64,000 nucleotides of DNA from Labrys wisconsinensis (GCF_030814995.1 NZ_JAUSVX010000002.1:124001-188000), one strand, 5' to 3'. Counted from the first letter of the stretch, positions 50,601-58,247 are shown. Made by a program: numbers and translations. Notes: a model not told the origin generated them from the letters alone.

Positions 50601-51242
50601 GACCTCGATGAGGACGGACAGGTTGATTTCAAGGGAAAGGCCAAAGCATTCACCAGGACGTACGCGTTCATCTCCTCGATCCTGCCCTTCACGAACGCCG
50701 ATTGGGAGAAGCTCTCGATCTTCCTCAACTTTCTGGTGCCGAAGCTACCTGCGCCGCGTGAAGAAGACCTCTCGAAGGGCATCCTCGAGGCGATCGATAT
50801 GGACAGTTACCGAGTCGAGAAACAGGCGGTCCAGCACGTGCAATTGGCCGATCAGGACGTCGAGATCGATCCCGTCCCCACCGATGGCGGCGGCCATAGA
50901 GTGGCCCCTGAACTTGACCGGCTTTCCAACATCATTCGAAATTTCAACGATCTGTTCGGCAACATCACCTGGGAGGACGCCGACCGTATCCGGCGGTTGA
51001 TCGCCACCGAGATTCCGGACAAAGTCGCCGCCAATACCGCCTATCAAAATGCGAAGAAAAATTCTGATAGACAAAACGCCCGCATCGAACACGACAAGGC
51101 GCTGGGAAACGTCATTATCGGATTGATGAAGGACGACACGGAGCTTTTCAAGCAGTTCAGCGACAATCCGGAATTCAGGCGATGGCTGGCCGATACGATA
51201 TTTTCTGCTACATACGGCCAGTCGACCCCTTCATCGCCTTAA
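47664..51242 (+). CDS. hsdR: Type I restriction endonuclease subunit HsdR with fused N-terminal HNH domain
   Basis: TTG at 47664, with GGGGAG eight bases upstream, opens a 1192-residue frame. Residues 1-194 are an extension: an HNH nuclease module with zinc cysteines C24/C27 and C56/C59, H37, N51 and H60, followed by an unassigned alpha/beta segment (about 90-185). From M195 (ATG at 48246) the sequence is a standard HsdR: MSERGLEELVVRDMTG start, PD-(D/E)xK site D348/E362/K364, Walker A K516, DEAH 616-619 and motif VI RAVQTLSRLNRAHP. There is no stop between the two parts. Whether a shorter HsdR also starts at 48246 cannot be told. HsdR translocates and cuts unmodified DNA with HsdMS. Confidence 0.9.
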   Translation: MPNGRPAIPLAVRRAVLLEARHRCAVCCEPTPLQRAHIRPWSRSRDHSIENLLALCANCHQRADAEHWGEQALKAYKHDPCALRTNPNIPISIEQKVIVDLIVGMPTPDSMTPGERTRLVSIVAAYVGVRVGEISILSVSPANSIRVRLMMPKHGADKLLAGVAARDMDMLAFLEDIPILGAEPVDAPGNPTTDMSERGLEELVVRDMTGRSTPGSDEGFSEDPEPFVGLHNWLLGDPKAYDRAWTVDLVQLRAFIAATQPSLLLALDLDSDSPVRQKFLARLQGEIGKRGVIGVLQHGIKHGQHDIDLFYGTPSLGNPKAAERFALNRFSVTRQLRYSRDDTARALDLALFVNGLPVATFELKNSLTKQTVEDAVEQYRRDRDPREKLFEFGRCMVHFAMDDAQVMFCTQLKGKASWFLPFNKGWSDGAGNPPNPNGLKTDYLWRDILTPLGLTDIIENYAQIVERKDARSGRVKRDQLFPRFHQLDVVRKLLADAKEKGAGRRVLIQHSAGSGKSNSIAWLAHQLVRLANSTGQVFDSVVVVTDRRILDQQIRDVIKQFTQVGATVGHAEHSGDLRRFIADGKKIIITTVQKFPFVLDDIGAQHKNRRFAIIIDEAHSSQGGKAAAALNAALTGAGEGDDDETIEDKINTIMEQRKMLPNASYFAFTATPKNKTLEIFGEHHPEGDAVKHRPFHSYTMKQAIDEGFILDVLRYYTPVDSYYRLVKTIDVDPEFDVKRATKKLRHYVESNDHAIRLKAEIMADHFHEQVLALNKIGGQARAMVVTSGIERAIQYFHAMSTYLAERKSPYRAIVAFSGEYEFGGAKVTEADLNGFPSKDIADQIEKDPYRFLICADKFQTGYDQPLLHTMYVDKALSGVRAVQTLSRLNRAHPQKYDAFVLDFMNDIETIRSSFETFYRTTILSDETDPNRLHDLKAALDEYEVYETDHVDRLVEFYLAGADRDRLDPILDACVAAYRADLDEDGQVDFKGKAKAFTRTYAFISSILPFTNADWEKLSIFLNFLVPKLPAPREEDLSKGILEAIDMDSYRVEKQAVQHVQLADQDVEIDPVPTDGGGHRVAPELDRLSNIIRNFNDLFGNITWEDADRIRRLIATEIPDKVAANTAYQNAKKNSDRQNARIEHDKALGNVIIGLMKDDTELFKQFSDNPEFRRWLADTIFSATYGQSTPSSP

Positions 51243-51386
51243 TGGTGGGTATTATGATGACATATCGTAGCACGAATTTGTGCCACGTAGGTAACCATGT
51301 GAGTATGGCTGAACAAGAATAGAGTGAATCATCATCACAAGCGCGATACGACGCAGACATATCTCTTCTTTCCCTATCGTTACCGT

Positions 51387-51415
51387 GAGCGCTCCGACGC
51401 AACGCCGGAGCGCTC
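51387..51415. terminator. Hairpin between convergent hsdR and the ParB-like gene
   Basis: GAGCGCTCCG pairs perfectly with CGGAGCGCTC around a nine-base loop. It lies 145 bp after hsdR and 20 bp after the ParB-like stop on the other strand. There is no strong T-run in either direction, so it may act as a bidirectional pause or Rho-dependent site. Confidence 0.5.
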
Positions 51416-51434
51416 CTATCGTGGCAAGTTTCAA

Positions 51435-52622
51435 TTAAAGGGCTAATGCTCGTTCCTCTGACGTCCCTTCATCCAAGGCTTGCTTATCATAGGTGTCCAT
51501 TATGGCATCGTGGAGAGCGGCTACCCGCATATCTCCGCCTTTCAGCCCAGCTGCATACAATCCCCACTCGTCGGCCGTTCGAGTTTGAAGTGCGCTCACG
51601 AGACGATCGGGATCGAAGTCAGGTCCTGGCCGGGACATAATCCGAACAAGGCCGCCGAAAATTGCTCCACCGTGCGTCAGCTTCTGATTTGGGAAAGCCA
51701 CGGCCATATTCGTGAGTACGGCCGAGGTAATCGCTGGGCCAAACCTTCGGACCGAACTCGCCATAGCTGAAGTGAACGCAATTTCACCTGGGCGCCATGC
51801 GCTCGACGATGTATTGCGGGCCACCTGCAGTCCTGCGTCAGCGACGAGTTGCTGGATTTCGAGTGCGTCTTCGTCCGCTGCGGCAAGAGCCGCGAAATAG
51901 TCATCGAGCCGGTTCATCGGCTTTCGTGCTCGATTGGCAAGGATGAACATGCGCGCTTCCTCTTTGGTGCTCTCGTACCTGAAGACGCAGCACGGGAGCT
52001 GGGGAATATCGTCCCTTTTTGAAGCGGCCATCCATCGGTGTTGACCATCGATGATCGTGAGCGTGTCGTCAGCGCGTCGGGAGACGACCAGCGGTGCACA
52101 CAAGCGCCAATCGAACTTGGCGGCTATGCTTGTGATCAGTCTGCGCGAGGCTTCGTTGTCGGTTGACCTCTGATAAGCGCCATCGATCGAGAGTCTATTC
52201 AGATGGATCCACTCGATCGACGGTTGCGAGCCGACGGGCGGCGAATAGCGCGCGCGATAGTCGATCAACTTCGAGGGCTTCTTTTTTGCTTTGCTCGTCG
52301 CTCGTTTGCCCGTTCCAAACTGGTGGACTTTCCCAGGACCGACATTTGCGATCGTCGGCTCCGTGATTATCTTTAGGCCTTCGATAAAATCAGCAGCATC
52401 CTCTATCGTGCGCACCCAAGCGGTGCCGCGGTGTTCTATGACAATGTTTCCAAGATGGACACGGGCGCGGCCCAGTTCCGTCTCCAGTACGAAGGTTCCG
52501 TTTGCTTCGATGCCCCCGGCCATATGCCGTGGCACCCAATCAGGCATGGGAAACTCTCCATGTTTCCAGATCCGTATATCGCCGCCGTGCATGCTAGCCG
52601 AAAGGTGCTGATTGTATGTCAT
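51435..52622 (-). CDS. ParB-like (DGQHR-type) nuclease-domain protein
   Basis: The 395-residue protein has the ParB/sulfiredoxin-fold signature [10 protein letters not shown] at about residues 191-200, preceded by [15 protein letters not shown] (the opening strand of the domain) and followed by [25 protein letters not shown] basic linker, [13 protein letters not shown] (106-118), separates it from an N-terminal domain of about 100 residues that I do not recognise. No helix-turn-helix like that of plasmid ParB is evident. It is convergent with the restriction operon inside island 1. It could be an orphan DNA-binding protein or a component of the defence locus. DndB-like proteins share the DGQHR motif but not this layout. 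Confidence 0.75.
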   Translation of the reverse strand: MTYNQHLSASMHGGDIRIWKHGEFPMPDWVPRHMAGGIEANGTFVLETELGRARVHLGNIVIEHRGTAWVRTIEDAADFIEGLKIITEPTIANVGPGKVHQFGTGKRATSKAKKKPSKLIDYRARYSPPVGSQPSIEWIHLNRLSIDGAYQRSTDNEASRRLITSIAAKFDWRLCAPLVVSRRADDTLTIIDGQHRWMAASKRDDIPQLPCCVFRYESTKEEARMFILANRARKPMNRLDDYFAALAAADEDALEIQQLVADAGLQVARNTSSSAWRPGEIAFTSAMASSVRRFGPAITSAVLTNMAVAFPNQKLTHGGAIFGGLVRIMSRPGPDFDPDRLVSALQTRTADEWGLYAAGLKGGDMRVAALHDAIMDTYDKQALDEGTSEERALAL

Positions 52623-52980
52623 CGCTTGATCCTATGGCTTGCCGGCTGCGAGATTACAGGCCGGCGAGAGGACGATGACTCGGGGAGGGGACCTCTCGAT
52701 GAACGTTCGGAGGCGAGGCGTGCCGGTCAGTGGTGGAGGCCAACGGTTTATCTTTCGTGCAGCTTTAGCGTGTGTAATGGCCGACACGTAGTATGTATGC
52801 GACATGCTCAAGCAGATTTTTGGCTTGTCATTCTTCACGGCGGGGGCGCGCGCGAACCCACCCAGCCTACGGGTTGGTCCAGCGTCAATCGCGTCGTTCA
52901 TCCCAGAGGATCGCGTGCTGTCACCGAGCGGAAGTGCCGTATCGAAGTGGAGTCCAAAAGAGTAGGTCGCCGCAATTTTT
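52623..52980. other. Segment of island 1 between the ParB-like gene and the guaA remnant
   Basis: This 358-bp stretch upstream of the ParB-like gene on its coding strand should contain that gene's promoter. No protein-coding gene was recognised; the open frames here read as noise. It ends where homology to guaA begins abruptly at 52981. Confidence 0.5.
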
Positions 52981-53261
52981 CTACACCACCATGTTCCCTC
53001 CGGAGGTGGCGCACACGCCCGACGGGGGCCAGGCTCCTCGCCAACTTCGTGCGCGAAATCATCGGCGACTACCGTACTTACGACCACGTCTGCGCCCTGC
53101 GCGCCGTGACCTCGGTGGACGGCATGACCGCGGACTTCTTCCCGTTCGACATGGCGTTCCTCGGGCGGGCGGCGACGCGGATCATCAACGAGGTGAACGG
53201 GATCAACCGGGTGGTGTACGACGTGACGTCGAAGCCGCCGGGGACCATCGAGTGGGAATGA
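52981..53261 (+). pseudogene. Internally deleted guaA remnant at the right end of island 1
   Basis: Bases 52981-53065 match guaA codons about 167-194 (TTMF-x-PEV-x-HTPDG, with one frameshift), then the match jumps to codons 452-516 through the TIEWE end. The join, at GGCGACTAC, fits a deletion of about 770 bp between short identical sequences. The final 65 codons are intact in frame. Codon use is GC-rich like the chromosome, unlike the 3' end of the active guaA. The upstream piece means that more than a simple attachment-site duplication occurred. Confidence 0.85.
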
Positions 53262-53317
53262 GGGGGAGTACCGCGGAGTAGTAGCGGATAGCAGGGGGCG
53301 CTCGGGCGAATCCTAGG

Positions 53318-53337
53318 CTATCGATAGTCGTCGATAG
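53318..53337. repeat. Short inverted repeat near the start of island 2
   Basis: CTATCGA (53318-53324) and TCGATAG (53331-53337) are perfect arms around a six-base spacer, 57 bp after the second guaA end. It lies close to the 3' end of the minus-strand reductase gene and could be part of a terminator or attachment region. Confidence 0.4.
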
Positions 53338-53409
53338 AGTCCAAGCGACCCGCAGTTCTGCCGCTCCGTCGGGCGCCTCCCCGCTCTTCGAACGGCGCCG
53401 ATACGCCGA

Positions 53410-54009
53410 TCACTGCTCCTTCTTGAACAAATCCTGGAAGATGAGCGGGCCCCAGATGCGGCCGCGCGCGTGCACCAGCGCGCCGCCCTCGTTGAGCTTC
53501 CCCAGCTTGACGGGTGCGAACCCGAGTTGTTTGGCCAAGGCCGCCACGGGAGCGGTCGCGTCCTCGTCGTCGCTCGACAGGAAGACGACCCGGTGGCCGC
53601 CCTCGACGACCGGATCGGCAGCCAGGGTGGCCGCAATCAGGTGATTGAAGCCTTTCACGAGCTTGGCGCCGGTGAACGCCTTCGCGACGAAGGCGGAGGA
53701 CAGGAGACCGTCCAGCTCCTCGAGGGGAACCAACGCGTTCATCGCATCGATGACCGTCTTGCCTTTCCAGCTCGGCAGGGCCTTCGCAACCTCGCGATGC
53801 TCTCCGAACGGGACCGCCAGGATGATCGTGTCGGCCTCGAGCGCATCCCGCAGCGTCTTGGCGACGACCGTGGGCCCAATCGCCCGAGCCTGCGGCGCCA
53901 ACGCCTCGGGCGGCCGGCGGCTCGCGACGGTCACGTCGATGTCTTTACGGGCGAAGGCCCGGGCGAGGGCCTGGCCAATCTTACCGAATCCGACAATCGC
54001 ATAGCTCAT
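53410..54009 (-). CDS. NADP-dependent F420-reductase-like oxidoreductase
   Basis: The 199-residue protein opens with a Rossmann motif, MSYAIVGFGKIGQALARAFA, and continues as the NADP-binding domain of the F420-dependent NADP reductase/6-phosphogluconate dehydrogenase-like group (DTIILAVPFGEHREVAKAL, GKTVIDAMN, KLVKGFNHLIAATLA, and FLSSDDEDATAPVAALAKQLGF). ATG at 54009 has GGAGAAAG upstream; an 18-codon extension beyond it has no support. It is downstream of the SDR gene on the same strand, 150 bp apart, and may share its LysR control. The substrate is unknown. Confidence 0.87.
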   Translation of the reverse strand: MSYAIVGFGKIGQALARAFARKDIDVTVASRRPPEALAPQARAIGPTVVAKTLRDALEADTIILAVPFGEHREVAKALPSWKGKTVIDAMNALVPLEELDGLLSSAFVAKAFTGAKLVKGFNHLIAATLAADPVVEGGHRVVFLSSDDEDATAPVAALAKQLGFAPVKLGKLNEGGALVHARGRIWGPLIFQDLFKKEQ

Positions 54010-54159
54010 AGTGCTTTCTCCGTGTTGATATCGATGTCCCGGCCCTCGAGGGCGCTGGGTCATCCGTTCCGCTGTGTGGGGACCTTCGCGCGGACGTCCT
54101 GCCGTGAACGACTTCCGCGCGGCCGGGTGGTCAGCCGCTTCCCGCGATCGGGCGCGACG

Positions 54160-54894
54160 TCAGATGGCCGAGAAGCCACCGTCGACAGACAACTCCACGC
54201 CATTCACGAAGCTGGAATCGTCAGACGCAAGAAACACCGCGGCCGCGGCAATTTCCTCAGGACGACCCATCGTTCCCCGCGGGATCAGGGATTCGAACAT
54301 CCGCTTCGCTTCCTCGGTGAGAACCTCGTCCTGCATCGGTGTGGCGATCGGCCCGGGGTGCAGCACGTTCACCCGGATATTCCTGCCCTTCAGCTCGTTG
54401 AGCCACCCGCGTGCGAATGCGTGCAACGCCGCCTTGCTCGCCGCATACACGCTGTAACCAGGAAAGCCTTTCACCGAAGCAACGGACCCGGTCATGAAGA
54501 TCGATCCGCCGTCGTTGAACAGCGGCAGCGCCTTCTGAACCGTGAACAGCGTGCCGCGCGTATTCAGGCCGAAGGTCGCATCGAAATGCTGCTCGGTAAT
54601 CTCGCCCAGGGGGACGGCTTCGCCCCTGCCGGCGCTCGCGTACAGGACATCGATCCTGCCCTTTTCCCGCTTGACCGTGTCGAACAGGCGGTCGAGGTCG
54701 TCGAGATCCGCCGCGTCGCCGCGCACGCCGGTCACGTTCCGGCCGATCAGCCTGACGGCCTCGTCGAGCGCTTCCTGCCGTCGGCCCGTGATGAAGACAT
54801 AGGCGCCTTCTTCGACGAACCGCCTGGCGCTCGCCAGCGCCATGCCGCTCGATCCACCCGTGACGACTGCAACCTTACCCTCAAGCTTTCCCAT
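54160..54894 (-). CDS. Short-chain dehydrogenase/reductase
   Basis: The 244-residue SDR has the cofactor motif TGGSSGMA (12-19) in which the usual Ile-Gly after the third glycine is Met-Ala, NAG replaced by ASAG at 86-89, catalytic S137, Y150 and K154 in YSVYAASK, and the C-terminal SFVNGVELSVDGGFSAI. Acidic residue 59-60 (GDAADLDD) contacts adenine in this family. It is divergent from a LysR regulator with a 288-bp gap, the typical arrangement in which LysR controls the neighbour. The substrate is unknown. Confidence 0.92.
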   Translation of the reverse strand: MGKLEGKVAVVTGGSSGMALASARRFVEEGAYVFITGRRQEALDEAVRLIGRNVTGVRGDAADLDDLDRLFDTVKREKGRIDVLYASAGRGEAVPLGEITEQHFDATFGLNTRGTLFTVQKALPLFNDGGSIFMTGSVASVKGFPGYSVYAASKAALHAFARGWLNELKGRNIRVNVLHPGPIATPMQDEVLTEEAKRMFESLIPRGTMGRPEEIAAAAVFLASDDSSFVNGVELSVDGGFSAI

Positions 54895-55182
54895 GACTTT
54901 TCCTTTCAAGCGCCGTCTTTGACCGTTCGGGGACGACCCCGAGAGCCTCGAAATGGGCCCGCGAAAGTCAGGCGTTGAGTGCGGAAGCGCGCACATCGGT
55001 GGTGCGAAATCCAACCGGGTGGACGGCTGACGCCAGCCGCGATCGGCGCCCGCCGTTCGGAATTGGGCCGTGTTTGTCGGCATGGGTTATGATGACAGCC
55101 CCGCGCCACCTACATACGAGATGCCGTTCGATGTGTTGGACACGGGCTTTGGAAGGCGCACCTCGCGGTGCCGAATTGCACC

Positions 55183-56073
55183 ATGATCGACTGGGATGAC
55201 GTTCGCTACTTTCTCGCCGTCGCGCGCGGAGGCTCGGTGCGGGCTGCCGCCGCGCGCCTCGAGGTGAATCATTCAACCGTGCTGCGGCGCATCGCCCAGC
55301 TCGAGGAACGCCTCGGGGCGCACATGTTCGAAAAGCTGCCTTCGGGCTACCGCCTGACGGCTGCGGGGGAGGAGGTCCTCGAGCTCGCGAACCAGATGGA
55401 AGCCTCGTCGCACCAGCTGGAGACGCGCGTCTTCGGGCGCGACCAGAGCGTGCGCGGGCTTCTGCGGGTGACACTGGCACCGACCCTCGCGACACACCTG
55501 CTCATGCCGGACTTCGCCGATTTCGCGCGTCTGCATCCGGACATCGAGATGGAAATCCTGTCGTCCGGCGAGCTGGCGAATCTGACCAACCGAGAGGCCG
55601 ACGTCGCGATCCGCGTCGTCTACGACCGCAAGACCCTGCCGCTCAATCTTCACGGCCTGAAGGGACCGGAGCTGTTCGGCGCCGTCTACATGTCCCGCGA
55701 TCGACTCGCTGCGTGGCGTGCGGGCGCGCCGGATCCCATCCGGTGGATCGTCATCAGCAGTCATGGAATCCCGGACTGGGCCAGCGAGGTTCGCGCCACG
55801 GGGGTTCCGTTCAGGACCACGGACGGCGAGGCGCAGATCGATGCTGTACGGCAAGGGCTCGGGATCACGACACTGCCGTGCTTCGTCGGCGATGCCGACC
55901 CCCTCCTGGTGAGGGTGCCGGGCACCGACCTGCACCTGTACGGAACGCTCTGGCTTCTCACACAGGGGGAGACACGCAAGACGAAGCGCGTGCGGCTCTT
56001 CACGGAGTTCGTATCCCGCAGGCTCGCCGCGTACGCGCCGCTTCTCGCGGGGCTGTCCATCTCGCGCGACTGA
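55183..56073 (+). CDS. LysR-family transcriptional regulator
   Basis: The 296-residue protein has the N-terminal winged HTH (DVRYFLAVARGGSVRAAAARLEVNHSTVLRRIAQLEERLG) followed by an effector-binding domain (LRVTLAPTLATHLLMPDFADFARLHPDIEMEIL). ATG at 55183 gives the typical MIDWDDVRYF start; an upstream non-ATG at 55168 is possible. It is divergent from an SDR gene and probably regulates it and the reductase beyond. The regulatory gap 54895-55182 was scanned without finding a decisive T-N11-A box. Confidence 0.92.
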   Translation: MIDWDDVRYFLAVARGGSVRAAAARLEVNHSTVLRRIAQLEERLGAHMFEKLPSGYRLTAAGEEVLELANQMEASSHQLETRVFGRDQSVRGLLRVTLAPTLATHLLMPDFADFARLHPDIEMEILSSGELANLTNREADVAIRVVYDRKTLPLNLHGLKGPELFGAVYMSRDRLAAWRAGAPDPIRWIVISSHGIPDWASEVRATGVPFRTTDGEAQIDAVRQGLGITTLPCFVGDADPLLVRVPGTDLHLYGTLWLLTQGETRKTKRVRLFTEFVSRRLAAYAPLLAGLSISRD

Positions 56074-56084
56074 CGCGCGGTGGG

Positions 56085-56336
56085 TTGCCGATTGCGCTTG
56101 CCGCAATCCGGTCGGAAGCCGAGCTGCGATCCCTCCACGCGAGGCCGGCAGAGATCGCAGGCGGCGTGTCCACCATCCTACAATATCGTCGGGCCGATCC
56201 GATCGACGACTTGCATTTCGCCGCTGCTTCGGTGGTTCTTGGGCGCGGCGAAGCGATGTCCGTCGGGGAAGCCGTCGATACGGCGGGCGTGGTCGCGCGC
56301 GTCGACACAGTTCTCACAGAAGGAATCACATATTGA
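56085..56336 (+). CDS. Possible small protein coupled to arr
   Basis: A TTG-initiated frame of 83 codons ends with TGA at 56334-56336, overlapping the arr ATG at 56336 as TGATG. Codon choice looks like coding DNA in this genome. The product (core ADPIDDLHFAAASVVLGRGEA and MSVGEAVDTAGVVARVDTVL) is not recognised. There is no clear ribosome binding site. It may be a gene fragment, the remnant of a larger gene, or chance. Confidence 0.35.
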   Translation: MPIALAAIRSEAELRSLHARPAEIAGGVSTILQYRRADPIDDLHFAAASVVLGRGEAMSVGEAVDTAGVVARVDTVLTEGITY

Positions 56337-56752
56337 TGTCAGGAACTGCGAGCGTATTTTCACAATCGTTCTTCCACGGCACGCGAGCCGATCTGAAAGC
56401 CGGCGATGCGATCATCGTAGGCCGCCCGTCCAACTTTACCGAAGGCAGGCCGCTGTCCTGGGTGTATTTCGCCGCCACGCTGGATGCTGCCATCTGGGGG
56501 GCTGAACTGGCCGTCGGCGACGGACGGGAACGGATCTATGTCGTCGAGCCCACCGGGCCGATCGAGGACGATCCCAATGTTACCGACAAGAAGTTTCCCG
56601 GCAACCCGACGCTGTCCTATCGTTCTCGCGATCCGCTGCGGGTGATAGGCGAGGTCACCAATTGGCAAGGGCACGCGCCTGAAAGGCTACAGCAGATGAA
56701 GGACGGTCTCGCCAGGCTGAAGGCCGAAGGCGCCGACATCATTATCGACTGA
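56336..56752 (+). CDS. arr: Rifamycin ADP-ribosyltransferase (Arr)
   Basis: Arr inactivates rifamycins by transferring ADP-ribose from NAD to the ansa-chain hydroxyl at C-23. The 138-residue length is typical. The NAD-binding SFFHGTRADLKAGDAI with H14, YFAATLDAAIWGAELA with Y44, and the catalytic-aspartate segment IEDDPNVTDKKFPGNPTLSY are present. The start overlaps the preceding stop as TGATG. It is the clearest resistance gene in the window and the second ADP-ribosyltransferase after darT. Some environmental Arr homologues may serve other roles. Confidence 0.92.
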   Translation: MSGTASVFSQSFFHGTRADLKAGDAIIVGRPSNFTEGRPLSWVYFAATLDAAIWGAELAVGDGRERIYVVEPTGPIEDDPNVTDKKFPGNPTLSYRSRDPLRVIGEVTNWQGHAPERLQQMKDGLARLKAEGADIIID

Positions 56753-56843
56753 CGGGGTCGGACGAGCGGTGGCCCGGAAACGCCGATAGGAGAGCGGCAC
56801 CGTTCCTGTTTCTTGGTCCAGCGGTTTCCACGGAGCAACGGGA

Positions 56844-57275
56844 ATGCCTGAGAAGAAATATTCCGCCTATGCCGGTGCGGAACCGTATTTCACGCTGGTT
56901 CGAAAGGCGCTGGGGGAACTGGTCGATGGCGAGCATTTCTTCGATGTTGTCGCCGACGATATCGCCTACGAGGTTCGCTACGACCTGGGCTGGCCTCTTG
57001 TGGTTCGAGGCCGCGCCGAGCTGATGGCTCAATTTCAAGGATATGTCGGCAGCATCCGGCTGCGATCCGCGGACGAATTGTTCGTCAACAAGGCTGACGG
57101 CGGCCGCGTCGTGGTGATCGAGTATGACATCCACGGGACGATCCTTGCGACGGGCGCCACGTATGAAAATCGCTTCTGCTCGATCATCGAGCTCAAGAAC
57201 CGAAAGATCGCGCGCTGGCGAGACTACATGGACTCGCATGCCGCCTGGAACGCACTGACGGCAAAGGGCAAGTGA
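56844..57275 (+). CDS. NTF2-like (SnoaL-type) protein
   Basis: The 143-residue protein is a single cone-shaped alpha/beta domain of the NTF2/SnoaL type, with ALGELVDGEHFFDVVADDIAYEV, a central VVRGRAELMAQF and the closing NRFCSIIELKNRKIARWRDYMD pattern. Such domains act as small isomerases, hydrolases or binding modules; no activity is assigned here. It starts 91 nt after arr in the same direction. The following 391 bp lack a recognised gene. Confidence 0.85.
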   Translation: MPEKKYSAYAGAEPYFTLVRKALGELVDGEHFFDVVADDIAYEVRYDLGWPLVVRGRAELMAQFQGYVGSIRLRSADELFVNKADGGRVVVIEYDIHGTILATGATYENRFCSIIELKNRKIARWRDYMDSHAAWNALTAKGK

Positions 57276-57666
57276 TCGAGTAAGATATGGACTTGCAACG
57301 CTTTGGCATATGTTGCCAGCCTTGCGCTCCGGCAGCTTGCGAAGTTCGCCTCGGCAGACGTTTGGACCAAGGACCGAAGGGAGTCGCGTCGGGGGGACAA
57401 CCGTGGCGTTGAAATCCCCAGTCGGCAATCAGACAGCTTTCGTGCCGATCTCCGAGGCATGCTCCTTCACCGGCGCGGCCGCAATGCGCAGATTCCGGTG
57501 CCACTCCCCATGACCGAGGCGTTGCGCGCCCGCTTTTCACAGGCCATGGGCGCTCAGTGGCGTGGACGGCTCGATGCGACAAGGATGCGTCGCTCGCCGT
57601 GCTACGCGCCGGGGTGTTCGCCCATGGCAACTGCCGGGGAGAACGGCTGCCGCGGGCGATAGGGCG
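57276..57666. other. Region of 391 bp without a recognised gene
   Basis: Both strands have open frames (for example 57303-57662 and 57193-57630) but neither gives recognisable protein or convincing codon preference. No repeat shared with the rest of the window was seen. It lies between convergent ends of the NTF2-like and membrane protein genes and may be decayed DNA. Confidence 0.5.
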
Positions 57667-58161
57667 TTACGACCGGTTCGCGGCAGTCTTGCCCTGCCTT
57701 GCCAGATAGATGATCTGGGCCGTCAAGCCGACGACGAGAAGAGCCAACAGCGCCCCCTGAGCGCCGAGAAGCAGCGGCGATTTCAGGTCGGTCACCAAGG
57801 GGTGGCCGTCCGGAACACGGCGCAGGATCTCGGTAACGGTCGGCAGCATCAGAAGAAACGCACTCAGGCTGAGACAGATGGTTTCAATATATCTGGCTGT
57901 GCGCGTTGAACCCAGAAAGCGTTCGATCCCGTAACCTGCAAGCAGGAGCAGGATGGTCACGGTGCCGATGCCGTAGCTGACCGGCTGATGTGCCACGAGG
58001 AAGACCGTCGCGGCGCCGATAAGCATGGAAACAAAATAGATGGCGCCCGGCGTGGATCGGGGAACGATTCGGCCATGACGGGCCAACATGTAGAAGGCCG
58101 GAGGAATGGCTGGCAGGCTCCCGAGCGTATGGATCCAGCCGAGCGGAGAAATTCCGAACAT
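57667..58161 (-). CDS. Four-helix integral membrane protein of unknown function
   Basis: The 164-residue protein has four hydrophobic segments (about residues 10-26, 40-59, 65-83 and 133-153) plus a fifth weaker one near 92-110. It starts MFGISPLGWIHTLGSLPAIPPAFYML, which resembles the DUF2306/haem-oxidase-like HTxxG pattern, and the histidines at 11 and 29 could bind a cofactor. It is not assigned to a family. It is downstream of a TetR gene on the same strand, and an operator identical in core to the one upstream of tetR lies 87 bp before its start. Confidence 0.7.
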   Translation of the reverse strand: MFGISPLGWIHTLGSLPAIPPAFYMLARHGRIVPRSTPGAIYFVSMLIGAATVFLVAHQPVSYGIGTVTILLLLAGYGIERFLGSTRTARYIETICLSLSAFLLMLPTVTEILRRVPDGHPLVTDLKSPLLLGAQGALLALLVVGLTAQIIYLARQGKTAANRS

Positions 58162-58247
58162 GAGAGATTGCCTTTCTCATCCAAAGGGACGGGGTGGTCG
58201 GGCAGGGCGTCTGCCGCTGACAGATCTGCGGGCTCGGCGCTGTCTAT

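Larger units (their letters stand above)
42018..53261. mobile_element. Genomic island 1 at the guaA 3' end (defence island)
   Basis: The island is bounded on the left by the intact guaA and on the right by a duplicated guaA 3' portion (last 198 bases at about 53066-53261). The shared terminal 100 bases differ at only a few positions. Content is a type I restriction-modification operon with embedded darTG, a frameshifted antitoxin remnant, and a ParB-like gene. No integrase gene was found, so the element has either lost it or moved in another way. Integration at the guaA 3' end is a documented behaviour of tyrosine-recombinase islands. Confidence 0.8.

Noticed and set aside
48246-51242. Calling HsdR only from the ATG at 48246
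   Set aside because: This gives a canonical HsdR, but the upstream frame is open, has recognisable HNH cysteines and histidines, and begins with a start and ribosome binding site placed for coupling to darG. The long form was therefore annotated and the short form kept as an alternative.
57193-57662. Overlapping open frames on both strands
   Set aside because: No familiar protein and no codon bias. Both overlap real gene ends and are probably noise.
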